Source of the DNA: an uncultured Gemmatimonadota bacterium
GTDB taxonomy: Bacteria > Gemmatimonadota > Gemmatimonadetes > Gemmatimonadales > GWC2-71-9
Reading direction: 5' to 3'
Length of the DNA stretch: 5,602 nt
Assembly (NCBI GenBank): GCA_946480845.1
Contig: CAMLLJ010000179.1
Coordinates: 1 to 5,602, forward strand
The number at the start of each line of letters is the position of its first letter. The stretch's first letter is position 1. Of the stretch, positions 1 through 5,602 are shown one piece after another. Made by a program: the position numbers and the translations under genes. The notes under the pieces were generated by a model. The model saw nothing but the letters and a program-made list of their open reading frames with translations, did no database searches and had not been told where the DNA came from.

Positions 1-509
1 CGCGCGAGGCGGGATTCAACGATTTCGTGAAGCTCGAGGTGATCGGGGACAAGGAAACGCTGCTCCCCGATGCCGCGGGCCTGCTCGAGGCGACCCGCAC
101 CCTCGCCGCCGAGGGCTTCCAGGTGCTGGCGTACACCAACGACGACCTCATCACGGCACTCCGGCTCGAGGAGGCGGGTGCCGCGGCCGTCATGCCGCTG
201 GCCTCGCCCATCGGGAGCGGGCTCGGCCTCCTCAATCCCTACAGCATCCGCACCATCAAGCGGCGGCTCTCGGTGCCGGTGATCGTGGATGCGGGCGTCG
301 GCACCGCGTCGGATGCGTGCGTCGTCATGGAGCAGGGCGTGGACGGGATCCTCATGAACACGGCGCTCGCCGAAGCCGAGGACCCGGTGGCGATGGCGCA
401 CGCGATGCGGATGGCGGTGGAGGCGGGCCGGCTCGCCTTCCTCGCCGGCCGGATGCCCAGGCGTGAAGTGGCCATGCCGTCCACGCCGACGGCGGGCATG
501 CTGGGGTGA
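1..509 (+). CDS. thiG: Thiazole synthase ThiG, 5'-truncated by the window edge
   Basis: ThiG builds the thiazole phosphate of thiamine in the cytoplasm from 1-deoxy-D-xylulose 5-phosphate, dehydroglycine or iminoglycine, and ThiS thiocarboxylate. The first full codon is at base 3 and 168 codons are present; about 85-90 N-terminal residues lie off the window. The lysine in FVKLEVIGD (bases 30-32) aligns with the Schiff-base lysine of the family (Lys96 in Bacillus subtilis, from memory), and the distance from it to the C-terminus (159 codons) fits the family. Further motifs are [17 protein letters not shown] and [13 protein letters not shown] (the phosphate-binding loops of the TIM barrel), LMNTA, and the C-terminal [14 protein letters not shown]. 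The GTG at base 27 is inside the conserved core and is not the start. The stop TGA overlaps the GTG start of rsmB, which implies translational coupling. The usual partner thiS is not visible and may lie upstream. Confidence 0.97.
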   Translation, partial: REAGFNDFVKLEVIGDKETLLPDAAGLLEATRTLAAEGFQVLAYTNDDLITALRLEEAGAAAVMPLASPIGSGLGLLNPYSIRTIKRRLSVPVIVDAGVGTASDACVVMEQGVDGILMNTALAEAEDPVAMAHAMRMAVEAGRLAFLAGRMPRREVAMPSTPTAGMLG

Positions 510-1825
510 AGGTGGTCCGGAGCGACGGCCTCGCCGCCCGGCGCGCGGCGCTCCGCATCCTCCAGCAGGTGCGGGACGGCCGGCCGTTCGATGCCGCGCT
601 CGCGGACGCCGTGACCCGGCTCCCCGAAGCCGACCGGCGGCTCGCCCACGAGCTTGCGGCCGGCGTCCTGCGCGCCCAGACGGCGCTCGACGCCGTGATC
701 GGGCCGCTGGTGCCGCGGGGCTGGAAGACGGTGGCCCCCGCGCTCCGCGAGGTGCTGCGGCTCGGCGCCTACCAGCTCACCGCGCTCGACCGCGTGCCCG
801 ACCATGCCGCCGTGAGCACCAGCGTGACCCTCGGCAGCGAAGCGGGCGGGAAGCGCGCGGGCGGGTTCGTGAACGCCGTCCTGCGCAAGGTGGCGGCGGC
901 GGAACCGTCGCTCTTCCCCGACCCGGTCGCCGGCGCCACCGAGGCCGCCTCGCTCGCGGCGGCGCACTCGCATCCCGACTGGATCGTCGAGCGGTGGCTC
1001 GCGCGGTTCGGCCGCGAGGGCACCGAGGCGCTGCTCCGCTGGAACAACACGCGCCCCGTGCTGGCGCTCCAGCCCGCGCGCGCATCCGCGGCCACGCTGA
1101 TGCGGCGCTGGGAGAAGGCGGGGATCGCGGTCCATCCCGGCCCCTACGGCGCGGGGCTCATCACCGACCGCAGCCGGCCCGACGAGCTGCCCGGGTTCAT
1201 CGAAGGCGACTTCCTGGTGCAGGACCCGGCGCACGCGCTGGTGGCGTGGTTTGCCGACGTGCCCGCGGGCGACGTGCTCGCCGACCTCTGCGCGGCACCC
1301 GGCGGGAAGACGGTGTCCATCGGCCGGGGCATCCGCGGGGTGCTCGCCGCCGACGTCAATCCGCGGCGGGCAGCCCGGCTCGCCGAGAACCTCCGCCGCG
1401 CCGGGAGCGGCCGCGAGCACGCCGTCGTGGCTGACGCGAAGCGGCCGCCGCTCCGCGACGCCGCTGCCGTGCTGCTCGACGCGCCCTGCCTCGGCACCGG
1501 GACGTTCGCCCGGCATCCCGACGCGCGCTGGCGGGTCACCGCCGAGGCGCTCACCGCGCTGGCCGGGGAGCAGCGGATGCTGCTCGATGCGGCTGCCGGG
1601 TCGGTCCGCCCCGGGGGCCTGTTAGTTTACTCGACGTGTTCACTCGAGCCCGAAGAGAACGACGCGCAGGTCGAGGGCTTCCTCGCCTGGCACCCCGAGT
1701 TCCGGCGCGAGCCGCCCGAGGCCTTCCCGCCGGCGCTGCTCTCGCAGGCGGGCGACCTGGTGATCCTGCCGCAGCGGCACGCGATGGACGGCGCCTACGC
1801 GGCGCGGCTCCGGCGCGCGCCGTGA
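506..1825 (+). CDS. rsmB: 16S rRNA (cytosine-967-C5)-methyltransferase RsmB (Sun/Fmu)
   Basis: RsmB transfers a methyl group from S-adenosylmethionine to C5 of C967 of 16S rRNA. The 439 residues match the usual length (about 430). Residues 10-140 resemble the NusB-like RNA-binding domain. The Rossmann methyltransferase domain follows: SAM motif [10 protein letters not shown] at 260-269, acidic motif AADVNP at 281-286, motif [10 protein letters not shown] at 325-332 with Cys328, and motif [15 protein letters not shown] at 374-386 with Cys378. By analogy with E. coli Fmu (Cys325 and Cys375), Cys378 is the nucleophile and Cys328 helps release the product. The start is GTG in a GTGA overlap with the thiG stop; a second GTG two codons later (base 512) is an alternative. 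No strong ribosome binding site is visible, which fits coupled translation. A cluster of otherwise rare codons surrounds Cys378. Paralogues such as RsmF or NSUN enzymes are less likely because of the NusB-like N-terminus. Confidence 0.95.
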   Translation: MKVVRSDGLAARRAALRILQQVRDGRPFDAALADAVTRLPEADRRLAHELAAGVLRAQTALDAVIGPLVPRGWKTVAPALREVLRLGAYQLTALDRVPDHAAVSTSVTLGSEAGGKRAGGFVNAVLRKVAAAEPSLFPDPVAGATEAASLAAAHSHPDWIVERWLARFGREGTEALLRWNNTRPVLALQPARASAATLMRRWEKAGIAVHPGPYGAGLITDRSRPDELPGFIEGDFLVQDPAHALVAWFADVPAGDVLADLCAAPGGKTVSIGRGIRGVLAADVNPRRAARLAENLRRAGSGREHAVVADAKRPPLRDAAAVLLDAPCLGTGTFARHPDARWRVTAEALTALAGEQRMLLDAAAGSVRPGGLLVYSTCSLEPEENDAQVEGFLAWHPEFRREPPEAFPPALLSQAGDLVILPQRHAMDGAYAARLRRAP

Positions 1826-1854
1826 GCGCAGCCGGGACTGCGGACGCCGCATGA
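1822..1854 (+). other. Candidate bridging micro-ORF (10 codons) between rsmB and the PASTA gene
   Basis: A GTG overlaps the rsmB stop (GTGA at 1822-1825). It opens ten codons ([10 protein letters not shown]), ending at a TGA that overlaps the ATG of the PASTA gene (ATGA at 1851-1854). It could carry terminating ribosomes across the 25-bp gap by two stop-restart steps. It is also simply the tail of a longer open out-of-frame reading frame inside rsmB, so chance is a serious alternative. No separate ribosome binding site or conserved peptide can be shown. Confidence 0.2.
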
Positions 1855-2411
1855 GGTTCCGGCGCCACGTCCGCCCGGAGCGGACCCCGAACCCCAGGCG
1901 CCGCCGCCTGCTTCGCGACGTGTCCATCGTCGCCATCGTGGCCCTGCTCGGCTTCGCCGCCGGGACACTCTGGCTCTCGCCGGTGCCAGTGGTGGCGTCG
2001 AGCGGCACGGTGCCGCGGCTCATCGGGCTCGAGCTCGACGCGGCCCGGCGCGAGCTGTCCGCGCTCGGCTATCGCGCCGGCATCGCCGATGCGCGCGAGC
2101 ACGCCAGCGCGAGGCGCGGCACCGTCATCGCGCAGGACCCGCCACCGGGTGTCGCGATGCCGGCGGGCGGCTCGGTGTCGGTCACGCCCAGCGCGGGGCC
2201 GGCCACGGCGCCGGTGCCGGACCTGGTCGGGCTCGACGCGGCGCTCGCCGAGCGGATCCTCGCCGCCGCGGGGCTCCGGGTGGGCGACATCGATTCCGTG
2301 GCCGACCGGAACCAGGACCTCGGCGTCGTGCTGGGCACCCGGCCCTCCGCCGGCGCCGGGCGGCGCGCGGGGGACCAGGTGGACCTGATCATCAACGGGC
2401 GCGAGCGGTGA
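1851..2411 (+). CDS. Membrane-anchored double PASTA-domain protein without a kinase domain
   Basis: This is a 186-residue protein. Residues 1-22 are strongly basic (ten Arg), followed by one hydrophobic helix at about 23-43 and then extracytoplasmic sequence, giving an N-in, C-out single-pass topology. Two PASTA repeats follow. The first spans about 54-116, beginning VPRLIGLELDAARREL and including the typical AQDPPPGVAMPAGGSVSV. The second spans about 120-182, beginning APVPDLVGLDAALAERIL and ending QVDLIING. PASTA domains bind peptidoglycan fragments or beta-lactams in some proteins of the family and act as spacers in others, so the ligand here is unknown. A role at the cell wall or in division is inferred. 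The ATG lies 25 bp after rsmB with only a weak GGA upstream; there is no alternative in-frame start nearby. Its location between rsmB and rpe matches that of PrkC-type PASTA kinases in Bacillus, but no kinase motif is present. Confidence 0.87.
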   Translation: MRFRRHVRPERTPNPRRRRLLRDVSIVAIVALLGFAAGTLWLSPVPVVASSGTVPRLIGLELDAARRELSALGYRAGIADAREHASARRGTVIAQDPPPGVAMPAGGSVSVTPSAGPATAPVPDLVGLDAALAERILAAAGLRVGDIDSVADRNQDLGVVLGTRPSAGAGRRAGDQVDLIINGRER

Positions 2412-2417
2412 GGCCGT

Positions 2418-2423
2418 TATCCT
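2418..2423 (+). promoter_or_regulatory. Possible -10 element (TATCCT) upstream of rpe
   Basis: Within the 39-bp gap between the PASTA gene and rpe is a short A/T-rich patch, GTTATCCTT, that stands out in this very G+C-rich DNA. TATCCT matches the bacterial -10 consensus at four of six positions. Initiation about seven bases downstream would put the RNA start near base 2430, giving an rpe leader of about 20 bases. No convincing -35 box lies at the expected distance, which falls inside the end of the PASTA gene. It may be only a weak internal promoter, or chance. Confidence 0.3.
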
Positions 2424-2433
2424 TCAGGGCATC

Positions 2434-2454
2434 ATGAACGGAACCCCGGCATGA
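2434..2454 (+). other. Candidate leader micro-ORF (6 codons) overlapping the rpe start
   Basis: An ATG at 2434 opens six codons (MNGTPA), and their TGA overlaps the rpe start codon as ATGA at 2451-2454. An AGGG at 2426-2429 precedes it at short spacing. It could couple translation from the PASTA gene into rpe, or serve as the first ATG on a transcript starting near 2430. An ORF this short can arise by chance, and the GGAA inside it may simply be the ribosome binding site of rpe. Confidence 0.2.
2440..2443 (+). promoter_or_regulatory. Probable ribosome binding site of rpe (GGAA)
   Basis: GGAA lies seven bases before the ATG at 2451 and supports that start. The resulting N-terminus, MTVRIAPSVLSAD, is where the family normally begins. 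Confidence 0.5.
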
Positions 2455-3125
2455 CCGTCCGCATCGCCCCCAGCGTCCTGAGCGCCGACCTGGGCCGGCT
2501 CGCCGCGCAGGTGGCGGCCGCCTTCGAGGGCGGCGCCGACTGGATGCACGTGGACGTGATGGACGGCCACTTCGTGCCCAACCTGACCTTCGGGGTGCCG
2601 ATGATCCGCGCGCTCCGGAAGCTCACCGACCGGCCCATCGACGTGCACCTCATGGTGGAGCGGCCCGAGCAGTACATCGACGACTACGCCGGCGCCGGCG
2701 CGAGCGTCTTCACCTTCCATCCCGAGGCGACGGTGCACGTGCAGCGGCACCTCGCCCGGGTGCGCGAGCGGGGAATGCTGGCGGGGCTCGCGCTCAATCC
2801 CTCGACGCCGCTCGCCGCCGTCGAGGAGGTGGTGGACGACCTCGACCTGGTGCTGGTGATGTCGGTGAACCCCGGGTTCGGCGGGCAGGGCTACCTGCCC
2901 GCGGCGACCTCCAAGCTCGCGCGCGTGCGCGAGCTGCTGCGCCGGCACCGATCGAGCGCCGTGCTCGAGGTGGACGGCGGCATCACCGTGGAGACCATCG
3001 GCGAGGCGCACCGCGCCGGTGCCGAAGCGTTCGTGGCCGGCACGGCGGTGTTCGGCCAGCAGGACATCGCCCGCGCGGTGCGCGACCTGCGCGGCGCGTG
3101 CGCGGCACGGGTCCAGGAGGCCTGA
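2451..3125 (+). CDS. rpe: Ribulose-phosphate 3-epimerase
   Basis: Rpe interconverts D-ribulose 5-phosphate and D-xylulose 5-phosphate in the cytoplasm, in the pentose phosphate pathway or the Calvin cycle. The 224 residues match the family length and form a TIM barrel. Visible motifs are IAPSVLSADLGRL at 5-17 (Ser8 near substrate), HVDVMDGHFVPNLTFG at 33-48 (His33 and Asp35), DVHLMVE at 64-70 (His66), MSVNPGFGGQ at 137-146, VDGGI at 174-178 (Asp175), and the phosphate-binding GTAVFG at 197-202. His33, Asp35, His66 and Asp175 are the expected metal ligands, and the two aspartates are the acid and base. All key residues are present. The last codons contain the ribosome binding site of the next gene, two bases away, so the two are almost certainly cotranslated. 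A role in carbon fixation is not supported, since no Calvin cycle gene is nearby. Confidence 0.98.
   Translation: MTVRIAPSVLSADLGRLAAQVAAAFEGGADWMHVDVMDGHFVPNLTFGVPMIRALRKLTDRPIDVHLMVERPEQYIDDYAGAGASVFTFHPEATVHVQRHLARVRERGMLAGLALNPSTPLAAVEEVVDDLDLVLVMSVNPGFGGQGYLPAATSKLARVRELLRRHRSSAVLEVDGGITVETIGEAHRAGAEAFVAGTAVFGQQDIARAVRDLRGACAARVQEA
3115..3120 (+). promoter_or_regulatory. Strong ribosome binding site of the thioredoxin-like gene (AGGAGG)
   Basis: A full AGGAGG sits seven bases before the ATG at 3128. It decides the start: an in-frame GTG at 3098 lies upstream of this site and would add ten residues ahead of the membrane anchor. The site lies inside the last codons of rpe and is the best Shine-Dalgarno sequence in the window. 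Confidence 0.85.
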
Positions 3126-3127
3126 TC

Positions 3128-3693
3128 ATGTCGAAACAGTGGCTCGTGGTGGTGACGGTGCTCGCGGGGCTCGCCATCGGCGTCTGGGCGCTGATGCACT
3201 TCGGCCCCGAGAACGGCCCGGTGCAGGTGGGTGTGAAGGCGCCCGACTACCAGGTCGTGGACATCGCCACCGGCGACTCGGTGACCCTGCGCGAGCGCTA
3301 CGCGGGCCGGGTGACGCTGGTGAACATCTGGGCCACCTGGTGCGCGCCCTGCCGGGACGAGATGCCCTCGATGCAGGAGGCCTACGCCAAGCTCCGGGAC
3401 CGCGGCTTCGCCGTCGCGGCGGTGAGTATCGACGAGGGCTCGGTGGACGACATCCGGAAGTTCGTGCGCGAGTTCGGCCTCACCTTCGACATCCTGCACG
3501 ACCGGAGCGGCCGCATCCAGCAGGTGTACCAGACCACCGGTGTCCCCGAGAGCTTCCTGGTGGACCGGAACGGCGTGATCGTGAAGCGGCTGATCGGCTG
3601 GCACAACTGGGCGTCCGAGGCCAACCTCGCGCAGATCGACCGCCTCCTGGGCGAGCGCGACGCCGCGATGGCGGCCGCTGCCGGAACGTCGCG

Positions 3694-3697
<4 letters not shown>
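3128..3697 (+). CDS. Membrane-anchored TlpA/ResA-family thiol-disulfide oxidoreductase
   Basis: This is a 189-residue protein. Residues 1-4 (MSKQ) are a short cytoplasmic start, residues 5-23 form a hydrophobic anchor or uncleaved signal, and the rest is a periplasm-facing AhpC/TSA-Redoxin-like thioredoxin domain starting VGVKAPDYQVVD at 34-45. The redox motif WCAPC is at 71-75 (Cys72 and Cys75), in NIWATWCAPCRDEMP. The cis-proline loop is TGVPESFLVDRNG at 137-149 with Pro140. Family members reduce disulfides outside the membrane, often on apocytochrome c (ResA, CcmG) or on other specific partners. No cytochrome maturation gene is visible here, so the substrate is open. The start follows a strong Shine-Dalgarno sequence, two bases after the rpe stop. 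The C-terminus (about 179-189) is Ala-rich and probably disordered; its TGA overlaps the tsaD start. Confidence 0.9.
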
Positions 3698-4760
<1,063 letters not shown>

Positions 4761-4764
<4 letters not shown>

Positions 4765-5602
4765 CCGTCTATCCGTTCATCATCCACCTCGGCCCGCTCG
4801 AGATCACCGGCTACGGCATCATGATGATGGTCGGCTTCCTGATGGGCGGGTGGCTCGTGGGGCGGGACCTCAAGCGGCTCGGCCTGCGCGAGGAGTATTC
4901 GGCGGACATGGTCGTCGCCGCCGTCGTCGGCGGCATCGTGGGCGCCAAGCTCTGGTACGTGGCCCTGACCCAGGACCCCGGCGCGCTCTTCTCGCGCGGG
5001 GGACTGGTCTGGTACGGCGGCTTCATCGGCGGCGCGCTCGCCGTGATCCTCAACGGCTGGCGCCTCCGGGTGCCGCTCCGCTGGACCATGCAGCTCGGCG
5101 CCGCGCCGATGGCGGCGGCCTATGCACTCGGCCGCATCGGCTGCTTCCTGGTGAACGACGACTATGGCCGGCCCACCGACGTCCCCTGGGCGATGAAGTT
5201 CCCGCAGGGCTATCCTCCCTCCACCGCGGGCAACCTCCGTCTCCTCGGCATCGACGTGCCGCCCGAGGTGAGCAACGCGACCGTGCTCGCGGTACACCCG
5301 ACGCAGCTCTACGAGACGCTGATCATGCTGGTCGCGTTCTTCTTCCTGTGGAAGTGGCGCACCCTGCCCCGCCCCGCGGGCTGGCTCTTCGGCGCGTACC
5401 TGGTCTGGGCAGGCGCGGAGCGCTTCTTCATCGAGATCTTCCGCGCCAAGGACGACCGGTTCCTCGGACAATTCACCATCGCGCAGCTCACCAGCGTGGT
5501 GCTGGTGCTGGTCGGCATCGCGATCCTGGTGCGGCTTCGCCGCGGACCCGACGTGGACCCGGGCCCCTACCTGAAGGGCGGCAGGGCCGGCCCCGTGACC
5601 AG
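4761..5602 (+). CDS. lgt: Prolipoprotein diacylglyceryl transferase Lgt, 3'-truncated by the window edge
   Basis: Lgt transfers diacylglycerol from phosphatidylglycerol to the lipobox cysteine of prolipoproteins in the inner membrane, the first step of lipoprotein maturation. 280 codons are open to the right edge with no stop; family proteins are usually about 260-300 residues, so little is missing. The N-terminus MTVYPFIIHLGPLEITGYGIMMMVGFLMG at 1-29 is typical. Several hydrophobic helices follow, at about 15-34, 49-69, 83-98, 185-197, 205-218 and 242-258. Signature regions are GGLVWYGGFIGG at 80-91, GRIGCFLVNDDYGRP at 124-138, HPTQLYE at 179-185, ERFFIEIFR at 220-228 and LGQFTIAQL at 235-243. 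Tyr85 replaces the His of the E. coli HGG motif, and Cys128 replaces the Asn after the conserved Arg; Arg125 is kept. This suggests the divergent YGG-type branch, so the substrate should be treated with some caution. The ATG overlaps the tsaD stop as ATGA. Confidence 0.92.

Noticed and set aside
27..29. GTG as a start for the first gene
   Set aside because: It falls just before the ThiG lysine within a conserved strand, and the frame stays open to the left edge with matching ThiG residues, so the gene is simply truncated.
463..1434. Plus-strand open frame of 323 codons overlapping rsmB in another frame
   Set aside because: The translation is Arg/Pro/Ala-rich with no recognisable domain, while the rsmB frame has all methyltransferase motifs.
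239..1516. Long minus-strand open frame of 425 codons opposite thiG and rsmB
   Set aside because: It lies opposite two clearly recognisable genes, and its translation is dominated by Arg, Ala, Gly and His with no motif. This is the usual shadow in GC-rich DNA.
1827..1842. Five-base inverted repeat (CGCAG/CTGCG, six-base loop) after rsmB, as a terminator
   Set aside because: The stem is short, there is no T run after it, and the next gene begins eight bases later. In GC-rich DNA such a repeat is expected by chance.
3098..3100. GTG as the start of the thioredoxin-like gene
   Set aside because: The strong AGGAGG at 3115-3120 lies downstream of it, and the ATG at 3128 puts the membrane anchor right at the N-terminus.

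Overview
The window is a gapless, very G+C-rich stretch (well over two thirds G+C by eye, nearly all third codon positions G or C) with seven genes, all on the + strand and packed end to end. The gene set is bacterial: thiG, rsmB, rpe, tsaD and lgt, plus a membrane-anchored PASTA protein and a TlpA/ResA-type thioredoxin. No rRNA, tRNA, mobile element, CRISPR array, plasmid or phage gene is visible. Base composition and gene content suit a high-GC soil or sediment lineage such as Gemmatimonadota. That assignment is an inference from general impression, not from a diagnostic marker.

Layout: the 3' two thirds of thiG (thiazole synthase, cut by the left edge) overlaps the GTG start of rsmB (16S rRNA m5C967 methyltransferase) by four bases. 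After a 25-bp gap comes a 186-codon protein with an Arg-rich cytoplasmic tail, one membrane helix and two PASTA domains. A 39-bp gap, holding the only plausible internal promoter seen, leads to rpe (ribulose-phosphate 3-epimerase). Two bases after rpe, behind a strong AGGAGG, is a membrane-anchored thioredoxin-fold protein with a WCAPC active site. Its stop overlaps the start of tsaD (tRNA t6A synthesis), whose only reasonable start is CTG. tsaD overlaps lgt (prolipoprotein diacylglyceryl transferase) by ATGA, and lgt runs off the right edge near its C-terminus.

The genes look like one housekeeping transcription unit: cofactor synthesis (thiG), RNA modification (rsmB, tsaD), pentose phosphate metabolism (rpe) and envelope functions (PASTA protein, thioredoxin, lgt). 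The most interesting feature is the PASTA protein. It lies between rsmB and rpe, where Bacillus-type genomes carry the PASTA Ser/Thr kinase PrkC with its phosphatase, but here no kinase or phosphatase is present. Other points are the CTG start of tsaD, a rare-codon patch around the catalytic cysteine of rsmB, a non-E. coli-type active site in Lgt, and micro-ORFs bridging both intergenic gaps. I did not find an obviously novel multi-gene system.
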